From assembly GCA_016934225.1 (NCBI GenBank), contig JAFGTH010000033.1, positions 1 through 18,055 on the forward strand: DNA of 18,055 nucleotides, given 5' to 3'. Within the stretch, counting starts at the first letter, position 1; every line of letters begins with the position of its first letter. The translations under genes were made by a program, and so were the position numbers. The notes under the pieces are model-generated. The model was not told where the DNA came from, searched no databases, and saw only the letters and a program-made list of their open reading frames with translations. This DNA comes from Lentisphaerota bacterium. Its GTDB lineage: Bacteria > Verrucomicrobiota > Kiritimatiellia > UBA8416 > JAFGTH01. Positions 1 to 8,351 of the stretch are shown here, piece by piece.

Positions 1-34
1 ATTCGCGCGAGATAGTGAAAACAGGCGTTTTAAA

Positions 35-3000
35 ATGATTAAGGCAACAACGGAAGACAAAACCGCCGATTATTCAGGCATTTCTACATGTAATCCGGTC
101 CGGCTTATTACATGTAATAAAATCATTAAGCCGGTTGTGATATCCGCCTGTTTGCTGGCTATGTCCTTTGCAGGCGTATCCACATGTCAAGCCGCCGGCA
201 AAGAAGAAACCGGCAGCCAAAAGGTAATATTACGCCTCTGGCGAATTCCAAGCAAAAGCACCACATGGCTGCCCGATATGGCCAATCGCAAAGTGTTTGA
301 TGCGTTCTGCCGCAAATACCCAGAAATAGATGTGCGACCTTTAGTGCCTTTAAAAATCGAGGGCCCGGCAGCAGAAGGAAATGAGTTTCTGGCCGTGGCC
401 GGCGGCGTGGCTCCAGATGTGTTTTACCTTTACGGCCGCAAAATAGGCGATTATTACGGGCAAGGCTTCTTGAACCCCCTGGACGATTTCCTGACACAAT
501 ACCAGAAAAAAAACGGCAGATTGTATAGCGGTGTCGCAGCGCCATCACCGGTTTGGGAAGTATGCCATATCAACGGTCATATTTATTGCGTGCCTTTATC
601 TTATTATTCATTCGCGCTTCTGGCCCGCAGAGATCTGTTCGCACAAGCTGATGTGCCCCTGCAATCACCTCGGAATTGGGATGAATTTTACCGAATAGCC
701 CGACGCCTCACCCGCTTGCCCGATAAAGAACCCGATTCCAAACCCGGCGATTTGAACACTTACGGCATGTACGTTCCTACCGGCACGAGCGCAGGATGGT
801 ATATGATGCAATACTTCTGGAGCTCGGGTGGCGATGTGGTGAAATCGTTTTACACTACCGAAAACGGCAATGAAATAGAAGTGCCGGCTCCTCTTGTTAA
901 TTACCGGAATTGGCGCATCGCCATCAGCGATAATAAGGCATATTATCCGCGAATGCAAAAGCTTCGGGATAAGCTTTCTGCGCAGGGCATTAATCCTGAT
1001 TACAATATTACAGACTTGAAATGGCGCCTGGCCACCGATGATGAAGCCGGCCTGGAAACTCTTAAATTCATTCGAAGGCTTGTTCATCAGCCTTGGATTC
1101 GTTGCGGAAATGTGGAATTTGATTTGACTCCCGAAATGCTACAGGCAGGCAAAGCAGTATGCCCTGATTGCGGCAAAGTATTCGATTTGACCTCACCTGA
1201 AGTCCAGCGCCGAATTTATCATGGAGTCGCTTATACCGGGCAACAATCCCAGAAACAGATACCCGTTCAAATGGCTATCAGCATGGGCACACTTTGGGAA
1301 ACCATGACCTTTGATCCGACCCTGATTGCCCCACTCACATTCCCCAGCAGAACAGAGGATATTCCGCCCGCGGCTTATATTGCAGCACACTATCTCGCGA
1401 TTAATGCGACACAAACAGATCCCAAAGTGCGCGAAGCGGCATGGAAGTACATTGAATTCATGACCGGTTTGGAAGCTCAGCGCCTTCGTGCACAAGTATA
1501 TGCGGAAGGCGGACTCGCAGAATTTGTGCGGCCCAGTTCGCTCAAGGAAATAGGATTACAGGACGAGCTTGAACGCATTCCTCCGGAACGCAGAAAATTA
1601 TGGGAGATACTCGAGGAATATGCCCGACCGGAACCTTATTGCAAGGGATTCCAACATGTAATGACCCGCGAAATGAGCATAATAATGGACGCCATCATGT
1701 CCGACGCGCCGGATAAGAAAAGCGATTATACTTATACAAGAGACTTGCAACAGGTAATGGACAAAACATGCCACAGGGTCAATACGCAGATTCTCGGGCA
1801 AATGCCGGAGGAAGAAGTTCGCAAACGCGCACGGGTAGGCTGGTTCGTCGCAGTGGCAGCCATGGCCATGCTGGCGGCTGCAGCTTATGGAACCGTCAAA
1901 ATGGCAATCCGGCTGCATGCCAAAGCAGCCACTCTTGAAGGATACGGCGTAAAGGATAAGACGACCATGAGAACCCTGACAGTCGTGCTGTTCCTTGCTC
2001 CGGCTATTGGAACAATCCTGATGTGGGGATATTATCCGCTCGTTCGCGGCACATTAATTGCATTTCAGGATTTTAAAATCCTGGGCGACAGTCATTATGT
2101 AGGCTTGCGCAATTTTATTGAAGTCTGCAGCTCAAAAGAGTTCTGGAAGTATCTGCTGCATACTTTGCAATATGTCGGCCTGTCACTTGCTATGGGTTTT
2201 TTTGCGCCCATTATCCTCGCCATTCTTCTTACCGAGATTCCCAAAGGCAAAATTCTCTATCGGACACTTTATTACCTGCCTGCCGTCACCACCGGGATAG
2301 TCACTCTGTTTATGTGGAAACAACTGTTGTACGATTCGTCGTCGTCAGGCCTTATAAACAGCATGATTCTGTCTTGTAATGATCTGTCCGCGCCAATGAT
2401 GATCGTTCTTAAAGGAATAATTGCCGCGGCGCTTTTATTGATTCTTGCCGGAACAATCAGAATCGGCTTGCGGCGCGATGTCGAAAAACTGGGTCGCATA
2501 ATCCCGCTTGCGATAGCAGTCATGATTGCCACATATTTAGGCTGGAAAGGCCATGAAATTTTTCAGGAATTCGGTTTTGCAGGTTTTCACCAATGGTGGA
2601 TTGAACCGTGGAGCTTCAAGCCTCAACGCTTTTTGCAGGATCGCGAACTGGCCATGTTCTGGATTATCGTGCCTACTGTATGGTCGGGAATGGGACCCGG
2701 TTGTTTGATTTATCTGGCAGCGCTTAAAGGCATTCCAGAAGAGCAATATGAAGCGGCAGATATGGACGGAGCCGGTATCTGGGCCAAATGCGTAAACGTA
2801 ATTTACCCCAACTTGTCTGCCCTTATTCAAATTAACCTGGTCGGCGCTGTGGTCGGAGCCATGCATGCTTCACAAAATATTTTCATTATGACCGGAGGCG
2901 GGCCGGAAGACGCTACAATGACCGTGGGACTGTCCGTATGGTTCAACGCTTATATGTACCTTAATTTCGGGTTCGCAACAGCTCAGGCATGGATACTGGG

Positions 3001-3088
3001 TATGATGTTAATCGGGTTTACTTTGTATCAATTACGGCTTCTGAACAAAATGCAGTTCCGCGCCGCGGCCACCAAGGAGATTCGCTAA
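35..3088 (+). CDS. Sugar-binding protein fused to MalF-like ABC permease (CUT1 type)
   Basis: This 1017-residue protein appears to join the capture and membrane parts of a sugar ABC importer. Residues about 30-54 are a hydrophobic export signal or anchor. Residues about 60-590 resemble a family 1 extracellular solute-binding protein. A membrane helix (about 602-625) returns the chain to the cytoplasm, followed by a basic linker and a MalF-like domain (about 645-1005). The permease EAA loop is at 902-927 (EEQYEAADMDGAG...P). Two extra hydrophobic stretches (about 789-806 and 822-837) precede the EAA region and are not usual for this family. The binding domain has C357 and a CPDCG motif (C376, C379). 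The frame stays open to the left window edge and no strong ribosome site precedes the ATG at 35, so the true start may lie upstream. The next permease gene overlaps its stop codon. Family assignment is firm; substrate is unknown. Confidence 0.85.
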   Translation: MIKATTEDKTADYSGISTCNPVRLITCNKIIKPVVISACLLAMSFAGVSTCQAAGKEETGSQKVILRLWRIPSKSTTWLPDMANRKVFDAFCRKYPEIDVRPLVPLKIEGPAAEGNEFLAVAGGVAPDVFYLYGRKIGDYYGQGFLNPLDDFLTQYQKKNGRLYSGVAAPSPVWEVCHINGHIYCVPLSYYSFALLARRDLFAQADVPLQSPRNWDEFYRIARRLTRLPDKEPDSKPGDLNTYGMYVPTGTSAGWYMMQYFWSSGGDVVKSFYTTENGNEIEVPAPLVNYRNWRIAISDNKAYYPRMQKLRDKLSAQGINPDYNITDLKWRLATDDEAGLETLKFIRRLVHQPWIRCGNVEFDLTPEMLQAGKAVCPDCGKVFDLTSPEVQRRIYHGVAYTGQQSQKQIPVQMAISMGTLWETMTFDPTLIAPLTFPSRTEDIPPAAYIAAHYLAINATQTDPKVREAAWKYIEFMTGLEAQRLRAQVYAEGGLAEFVRPSSLKEIGLQDELERIPPERRKLWEILEEYARPEPYCKGFQHVMTREMSIIMDAIMSDAPDKKSDYTYTRDLQQVMDKTCHRVNTQILGQMPEEEVRKRARVGWFVAVAAMAMLAAAAYGTVKMAIRLHAKAATLEGYGVKDKTTMRTLTVVLFLAPAIGTILMWGYYPLVRGTLIAFQDFKILGDSHYVGLRNFIEVCSSKEFWKYLLHTLQYVGLSLAMGFFAPIILAILLTEIPKGKILYRTLYYLPAVTTGIVTLFMWKQLLYDSSSSGLINSMILSCNDLSAPMMIVLKGIIAAALLLILAGTIRIGLRRDVEKLGRIIPLAIAVMIATYLGWKGHEIFQEFGFAGFHQWWIEPWSFKPQRFLQDRELAMFWIIVPTVWSGMGPGCLIYLAALKGIPEEQYEAADMDGAGIWAKCVNVIYPNLSALIQINLVGAVVGAMHASQNIFIMTGGGPEDATMTVGLSVWFNAYMYLNFGFATAQAWILGMMLIGFTLYQLRLLNKMQFRAAATKEIR
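3074..3080 (+). promoter_or_regulatory. Ribosome binding site for the MalG-like permease
   Basis: AAGGAGA lies 7 bases before the ATG at 3088, which shares its A with the TAA stop of the preceding gene. This fixes the start at 3088 rather than at the in-frame ATG at 2989, and implies translational coupling of the two permease genes. Confidence 0.8.
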
Positions 3089-5115
3089 TGCCTTTGATTC
3101 CAATAGTCGGCCGCAAGGCCTGGTCGGTTCGTTTCTTGATCGGCGCGCTTTACGCCATTCTAACGCTTGGCGCCATTACCATGGTCTATCCTTTTACACT
3201 GATGCTGGTGACAGCCATGACCAGCAACGCAGACTGGGCCGAATTTAGACTCGCCCCGCGCTATTGGTATAATAAGGAAGCGCAATTCCGTAAATACGTT
3301 ATTGATAAAACCACCATTAATTATCTGGCGTATGAATATCAGAATGAAAACTGGTTTACGGAAAGCAACATTCTTGAAGACGACATGCGCGCCATAATGA
3401 GCAAGTCCGAACAAGCGATCAGTCAAATCGCAGCAGATTACGATGAGTTTATGAACGAATTGAACCCTGATTTCAAACACCTATCCTTTATCTACCGCGA
3501 AAACAAGCAATATAGCGCAATTTCACTGCGCCCGGCTTATTTCCGCTGGCTTGCCGCGAAATACGACAACAATCTTAACAAGGTCAATACATTATACGAT
3601 GAAACCGCAAAACAATGGGACGAGTTAGGCTTTCCGCGCGGCATGTCTTTCAGAGCATGGGAACTGAACCCGCTCTCCACGCAACATCGCGACTGGCGCG
3701 AATATGTCGCGTCCCAGCCGCCGGCAAAACAGGCGCTCGTCACTCTGGACGGACTTGCATTTGATTTTCTGCGTAGTCGCTTCGGTTCAACTAAAGCCCT
3801 TAAAGCCGCTTATGAAACGGATTTCAATCATCTGCTGGATGTTCGATGGAATACTTTAAGCGAATATGAGTGGGGACGAGTATTCCAGAAAATTATACTG
3901 CGAACTCGCATGCCGCTGGAACAAATCCGCTTGCACGAGAATGCGCGCCCCACTTTTGAGAAATTCGCCCGACGTTATTATCCTAAGAAAACCCCGGCTT
4001 TCACCACCGAACCGCCAATGGAAACCCTCCCGCGCAGCGCGTGGATACAATTCATCCGCTCTGAAGAATGCCTGCCGGAATTCTACAATCCGGTAGATCC
4101 GCTTGAGCTGTGGCAAAAATTCCTGAAAGAAAAATACAACACGGTTGATGCCCTGAACAATGCTTACGAAACAAAATACGCCTCGTTTGAATCAGTTGTA
4201 ATACCGTTTCCATATATTGATTATGCGGCGTTTTTGAACAACCATAGACAGTTAATGAGAAAATACGTCTTCGGCAATTTTGCGCTTGTGTTCGATTATA
4301 TACTGGTGCACGGCAGAGCCTTGATTAATACAATCATCTTTATCGCCCTGTCTATTGGCACGGCTCTGACAATTAATCCGATGGCCGCTTATGTTTTAAG
4401 TCGCTTCCGCCTTCGCTACGCGCATCATATCCTCGTCTTCTTGCTGGCAACCATGGCATTCCCCGGCGAAGTGATAATGATTCCGAATTTCCTGACGATT
4501 AAAAGCTTCCCCCTCGGTATCATTTTAACCGGCGTCGGAGTGCTGGCGCTGTATTTTACAGTCAATTTGATGCTGAAAATAAAGCGAATTCCATTGTTCT
4601 GGAACGTGCTCCTCGGAACTGTTGTAACAATAACCGCCATGCGATACCTGCCGCCAATCATCGCCGAGTGGATGGGACGACCCGACCTTAACGTCAGCCT
4701 GATGAACACGTTTTTTGCGTTGGTTCTCCCCGGTATGGCTCAGGGTTATTCCATCTTCCTCCTGAAAGGATTTTTTGACAGCCTGCCGCCCGAACTTTAT
4801 GAAGCCGGTATGCTGGACGGCGCTTCGGAAATGCATATGTTCTGGCGCATCACTCTGCCCATGTGCAAACCGATTCTGGCCGTAATCGCCTTGGGCGCTT
4901 TTACGCATGCATACGGAGCGTTCATGTTCGCTTTCCTAACCTGCCAGGATCCACGCATGTGGACTTTGATGGTTTTCCTTTACGAATTCCAGCAAATGTA
5001 TTCAGTGCCTGTCGTCATGGCATCGCTGGTAATCAGCGCAATTCCAACATTGCTTGTTTTTATTTTCTGCCAGAATATTATCCTTCGCGGTATTGTGATT
5101 CCAACCTTCAAATAA
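3088..5115 (+). CDS. MalG-like ABC sugar permease with ~360-residue extracytoplasmic insert
   Basis: This 675-residue protein is the second membrane subunit of the importer. It has one N-terminal helix (about 14-42) preceded by basic residues, then a soluble stretch to about 400, then the usual MalG-like core. In the core, helices lie near 408-436, 443-466 and 541-560. The EAA loop is at 567-592 (PPELYEAGMLDGAS...P), with further helices to 665. Normal relatives are about 280-300 residues. The excess comes mainly from the insert after helix 1, predicted periplasmic by the positive-inside rule, and from an extra helix pair near 476-521. The insert has three degenerate copies of a motif at about 152-172, 225-244 and 342-362 (aromatic-L, K/R-Y/F, then L-x3-Y-x-T; the first copy is one residue longer at its end). 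The start follows AAGGAGA and overlaps the upstream stop. No ATPase gene accompanies it; a shared MsmK/UgpC-type ATPase encoded elsewhere is the likely partner (inference). Confidence 0.85.
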   Translation: MPLIPIVGRKAWSVRFLIGALYAILTLGAITMVYPFTLMLVTAMTSNADWAEFRLAPRYWYNKEAQFRKYVIDKTTINYLAYEYQNENWFTESNILEDDMRAIMSKSEQAISQIAADYDEFMNELNPDFKHLSFIYRENKQYSAISLRPAYFRWLAAKYDNNLNKVNTLYDETAKQWDELGFPRGMSFRAWELNPLSTQHRDWREYVASQPPAKQALVTLDGLAFDFLRSRFGSTKALKAAYETDFNHLLDVRWNTLSEYEWGRVFQKIILRTRMPLEQIRLHENARPTFEKFARRYYPKKTPAFTTEPPMETLPRSAWIQFIRSEECLPEFYNPVDPLELWQKFLKEKYNTVDALNNAYETKYASFESVVIPFPYIDYAAFLNNHRQLMRKYVFGNFALVFDYILVHGRALINTIIFIALSIGTALTINPMAAYVLSRFRLRYAHHILVFLLATMAFPGEVIMIPNFLTIKSFPLGIILTGVGVLALYFTVNLMLKIKRIPLFWNVLLGTVVTITAMRYLPPIIAEWMGRPDLNVSLMNTFFALVLPGMAQGYSIFLLKGFFDSLPPELYEAGMLDGASEMHMFWRITLPMCKPILAVIALGAFTHAYGAFMFAFLTCQDPRMWTLMVFLYEFQQMYSVPVVMASLVISAIPTLLVFIFCQNIILRGIVIPTFK

Positions 5116-5174
5116 GATTTGAACTGGATTCGACAATTCGGATTCTACCGACAAAGCAAGGTCTGTATCGTATC
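5116..5174. other. Convergent intergenic gap
   Basis: This 59-base gap separates the stop of the MalG-like gene from the stop of the NagB/PIG-L gene on the other strand. I see no convincing hairpin with a T-run for either direction. Confidence 0.5.
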
Positions 5175-7529
5175 TCAAACGGCTTCGCGTGATTCGGTCG
5201 CTTGTCGCAATTTGCGCGCTTCCCGGAAAAACTCTTCGGGCGTCATCTGCTTGAGATAATTCATGCCGCGTGCTGCGCGTATCCGCGCTACCGAATGTGA
5301 TTGAAAAAACTCTCTGCCCAGACATATTTTCATCGTTTCATATTGCTCCGCCCAAATCTGCTGCGCCAGGTCGCTGAACGGCCCATCATGCTCATAACTT
5401 GGAAACGACGCGTTGCGCTGACTGCCGAAACACAGATTGAATGTGCTCTGCATAATAGCCAGCGAATTCAGCGAAACCGGCACATACAAATTCGCCTCGG
5501 CCGGATGAAAACGATGCCAGATATTGCGGTAACCCCAAACAAGCAAAGCGCGATCCGGATGCGCGTCAACATAACCGCGCAGCGCCTCGGCAGTGGCCTG
5601 CAGAACTTTGTAGTGCGTGTCCGGGCCGGCACCTTCCGGATCCAACGCCACTGTCACAATGTTCGGCTTCAGTTGCTCGAAAAGATCCCTTATCGGCTTT
5701 ACGTCGCGATCTATCGTGGGTTGAGGAGTAAAAAGATCGCCGGTGTAAAATCCGAGGCGCAGATGCCGCACCTGCTCGCAACTGAATCCCAAATGCGCCC
5801 ACACTAATTCTTCTTCCCATTCGCGTATCATACCCTTCAGCTTCTGTACCTTCGGAATATCCTTCTGTCCGGGATAGCGCGTAGCCAGATAGCTTCGAAG
5901 CGCCGATATTTCCAGATTAATCGCGTCCATATCCGTCGTGCCGCATATCTCCGCCAAATTGCGGTACATGCGGCGCGCTTCCCCCTCATCGTCCATCTCC
6001 TTGCTGCGCGCCGCAACACCATCCAGATACTGAAATACATCACGATTTTTGCCGTTAATATCGCCGGGCGCAAAGTAATCTTCGGCAATCAAAGCATCTA
6101 ACAAACCGTTTTTCAAATGAGCCGTCAGATTTTCCAATTGATCGAAAAGATATCTGTTGGTGACAGAAGTAAATCCGCTGGTAAATGTAACGAAATGATG
6201 CCGGTTACTGGGCTCACGCACCAAATGAACAATATACGGCAGATACCCCAACATAATGTCGTCATGATGCGGGCCGGTGTGAACAAATACGCTTTCGCGC
6301 AAGGGCATAGTGGCGCGATCAATTCGTTCCCGTATCGCGCCATCCGTGCGCGAAACCAATTCTGAAAATTGTTTCACCGCAGCCGGTAAAAGCATTGAAA
6401 GTTCATCCCCTTCCCGATCGGCCGGCATAAGCGCAACCAGCGGCTTGCGACGACGACACGCCAGATCAATCATCAATCGCTCCGCCACAATCGCTGAGAG
6501 CTCCTTTCCCACAGCCCAATCACGTTTCCGACGTGCACTCAGCTTCGAAATGGCCCCCCGTGTCAAATAGAAACGCGCGCCTTGACAACTCTGCAAAACC
6601 GTTCCCGGATACGACACCGATGGAGACATCTCAATGGCATCGCGCACTACTTGCGCTTTGGATTCGCCTGCAGCCATAATTACAATTGTTGCAGTCGGAT
6701 TCCATGTCAGTGTACGCAGACCTATCGTCAGTATGGCCTTGCGTCGCGAGGATTCAATGCCGCCTAGATCTGTCGCTGCCGCTGCAGCAGTTTCATAATT
6801 AATCGGCGCCAGTCGTGTAGTGCTGAAATGATCGGAACCACGAATGTTGAAGCCTATGTGTCCATCCGGTCCTATGCCGCCAAGAAAAAATCCGATGCCG
6901 CCGCACTGTCGTACGCGCGCTTCATACTCCAGCATCGCTTGATCGGTTTCCTCTATCGCAGCAGCCTGCGCGCGCTCTATGTCACTCTGAGGCGCGCGAT
7001 AACGCAGCGTCATATCCACAAAACCGTCAGGGAAAATCTCTCCAAGATTCTTGCCTGCCGGCGCGCCACGTTTCCATGCATCCATTAACAATGCCTTCTT
7101 CGGATCCAAGCCAAACGTCTCCATGTAAAACCGGCGAATATAATGGGCAAAACTGTTCTCCTGCTCCGGATTCAGCGGAAAAAATTCGTCAATCTGCACA
7201 AAAACATACGACTCCATTCGCGGCCGATGCGCTGTATCCAGACCATGTTTGCCCAGTAATTCCTGCGTATCCGACTGATTCCATGTCTCAAGCAACCGCT
7301 GCGTCCAGAAAATAAAATGCTCGGGCGTCTTGCCTGTCGGCAATGAGATAACGCCTTCCGGATTACGCTGCAGCCATTCGACGAAACGCAGCGCTACCAC
7401 TCGCCCCAGCGTCGGAAAATCGGGAACTTCAATGACACCAATCTTCTCCGCCGATGAATATTTCAGCTCCCGTGATGAATGCTCAAGAATAAAATCCTCA
7501 ACTGTTGAAGTAATATCATAGGTACGCAT
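5175..7529 (-). CDS. NagB-like / PIG-L (LmbE)-like fusion protein
   Basis: This 784-residue protein joins two amino-sugar domains. Residues about 25-330 match the glucosamine-6-phosphate deaminase (NagB) fold: a phosphate-loop-like PTGKTP (64-69), VQIDEF with D114, and GGIGPDGHIGFN (217-228) with D222 and H224. Residues about 410-700 match PIG-L/LmbE zinc deacetylases: PHHDD (420-424) and a later D-x-H (637-639). The order suggests deacetylation and deamination of N-acetylamino-sugar phosphates in one cytoplasmic polypeptide (inference). Bacteroidetes have similar long NagB-like proteins, from memory. Oddly, the position of E. coli NagB Glu148 is Ile229, and the Arg172 region is Ala/Thr-rich, so the first domain may not be a standard deaminase. 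The frame extends upstream to 7685, but the ATG at 7527-7529 has a clear ribosome site and begins the recognisable domain. Confidence 0.85.
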   Translation of the reverse strand: MRTYDITSTVEDFILEHSSRELKYSSAEKIGVIEVPDFPTLGRVVALRFVEWLQRNPEGVISLPTGKTPEHFIFWTQRLLETWNQSDTQELLGKHGLDTAHRPRMESYVFVQIDEFFPLNPEQENSFAHYIRRFYMETFGLDPKKALLMDAWKRGAPAGKNLGEIFPDGFVDMTLRYRAPQSDIERAQAAAIEETDQAMLEYEARVRQCGGIGFFLGGIGPDGHIGFNIRGSDHFSTTRLAPINYETAAAAATDLGGIESSRRKAILTIGLRTLTWNPTATIVIMAAGESKAQVVRDAIEMSPSVSYPGTVLQSCQGARFYLTRGAISKLSARRKRDWAVGKELSAIVAERLMIDLACRRRKPLVALMPADREGDELSMLLPAAVKQFSELVSRTDGAIRERIDRATMPLRESVFVHTGPHHDDIMLGYLPYIVHLVREPSNRHHFVTFTSGFTSVTNRYLFDQLENLTAHLKNGLLDALIAEDYFAPGDINGKNRDVFQYLDGVAARSKEMDDEGEARRMYRNLAEICGTTDMDAINLEISALRSYLATRYPGQKDIPKVQKLKGMIREWEEELVWAHLGFSCEQVRHLRLGFYTGDLFTPQPTIDRDVKPIRDLFEQLKPNIVTVALDPEGAGPDTHYKVLQATAEALRGYVDAHPDRALLVWGYRNIWHRFHPAEANLYVPVSLNSLAIMQSTFNLCFGSQRNASFPSYEHDGPFSDLAQQIWAEQYETMKICLGREFFQSHSVARIRAARGMNYLKQMTPEEFFREARKLRQATESREAV

Positions 7530-7538
7530 AGAATTGTT

Positions 7539-7544
7539 TCTCCT
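7539..7544 (-). promoter_or_regulatory. Ribosome binding site for the NagB/PIG-L fusion
   Basis: AGGAGA on the minus strand lies 9 bases before the ATG at 7529. It selects this start over the longer frame beginning at 7685, whose extra 52 residues have no domain similarity and would overlap the divergent gene. Confidence 0.7.
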
Positions 7545-7693
7545 GGTGTGTACATAACACTTTTTTGCAAGGAGTCGCAAGTCAAACAAAGACAATCCAA
7601 AAACGGCCCGACAAAAAGAATGTCTTGCGCCGGCAACCGTTCTGACTGCAAGATACCCTTCCATGCCGACAATACATGCGGTCATGGAATATC
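7545..7693. other. Divergent intergenic region
   Basis: This stretch separates the NagB/PIG-L gene (leftward) from the acetyltransferase (rightward) and should hold both promoters. Leftward there is TTGACT (minus strand, near 7577-7582) and a TGTTAT, but the spacer is about 20 bases, too long for a standard sigma-70 site. I could not place a convincing rightward promoter. Confidence 0.35.
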
Positions 7694-8251
7694 ATGCAAA
7701 ACGATATGCACATCACAACCAATGACGGATTTACGCTGAAGATCCGGAAATTGACTCGCGCCGATTCCGCAAACCTTCAAATGTTCGACTCCGGCCTCTC
7801 GCGCGAGTCGCACCGTAAATTCTTTCCACACAGATACGACGGCGAAACATTGGCAAAATTGCTAAAGCGTTCGGAAAACGGCGATGATCTTGTATTGGGC
7901 GCTTTTAACAATACTCAACTTGTCGGTTATTTCTTTCTCTGGTATTTCACCGAAGACGTTCCGCTTCTCGGTATCGGCATCACCGACCAATTCCAGCATC
8001 GCGGCCTCGGCCAGCAAATGATGACCACACTTATCGAAAAGGCAAAAAACACCGGTAAAAAAGGCATAGATCTTACAACCTTGCAAGATAATGATGCCGC
8101 CTTTTCGTTGTATAAGAAAATGGGATTCAAATATTACGGCAATGTCGCCAACCGATCAGGCGACGGAACAATCATCATCGAACGCGCAATGTTCTACGAG
8201 ATCATACCAGGCGCAAAACCGCCGGACAGACCGCATGGCGCCCCTGCGTAA
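7694..8251 (+). CDS. GNAT-family N-acetyltransferase
   Basis: This small protein (185 residues from this start) has the GNAT acetyl-CoA fold. The pyrophosphate-binding loop is QHRGLG (101-106), preceded by the strand LLGIGI. The C-terminal hallmark AAFSLYKKMGF follows at about 135-145, where the helix ends on the Y-x3-G-F turn. The acceptor is not deducible; small amines, amino sugars and protein N-termini are all possible. The start is uncertain: in-frame ATGs lie at 7676, 7694 and 7706. I chose 7694 because a GGAA sits 4 bases upstream, though it is weak. The gene is divergent from the NagB/PIG-L gene and convergent with the epimerase gene, so it is probably a single-gene unit. A role in amino-sugar metabolism is suggested only by position. 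Confidence 0.8.
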   Translation: MQNDMHITTNDGFTLKIRKLTRADSANLQMFDSGLSRESHRKFFPHRYDGETLAKLLKRSENGDDLVLGAFNNTQLVGYFFLWYFTEDVPLLGIGITDQFQHRGLGQQMMTTLIEKAKNTGKKGIDLTTLQDNDAAFSLYKKMGFKYYGNVANRSGDGTIIIERAMFYEIIPGAKPPDRPHGAPA

Positions 8252-8351
8252 CAACTTCTCGCGGGTCAGAAAGATATCATCACAATACCCTGATTTAAAA
8301 TAAACAATCATTCGCGATCCGGTTCCAACAATTTCGTGGATTGTGCGCCGC
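8252..8351. other. Convergent intergenic gap
   Basis: This 100-base gap lies between the acetyltransferase stop and the epimerase stop. A short ACAAT/ATTGT inverted pair near 8328-8344 is the only hairpin-like element seen. It has no T-run, so I do not call a terminator. Confidence 0.45.

Noticed and set aside
2989..3087. N-terminal extension of the MalG-like frame starting at 2989
   Set aside because: It overlaps the end of the preceding gene, has no ribosome site and is not membrane-like; the start at 3088 has a clear AAGGAGA and TAATG coupling.
7570..7590. Sigma-70 promoter with TTGACT for the NagB/PIG-L gene
   Set aside because: The only fitting -10 (TGTTAT) sits about 20 bases away, too far for a standard promoter, so it was not called as a feature.
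7625..7636. TTGCGCCGGCAA as a LacI-like operator
   Set aside because: Only four bases on each side pair; the centre does not, and such short matches are expected by chance.
7530..7685. Extra 52-residue N-terminus of the NagB/PIG-L frame
   Set aside because: It lies upstream of a good ribosome site and ATG at 7529 and has no family similarity.
8328..8344. ACAAT/ATTGT hairpin as a terminator between convergent genes
   Set aside because: Five-base A/T-rich stem with no following T-run in either direction.
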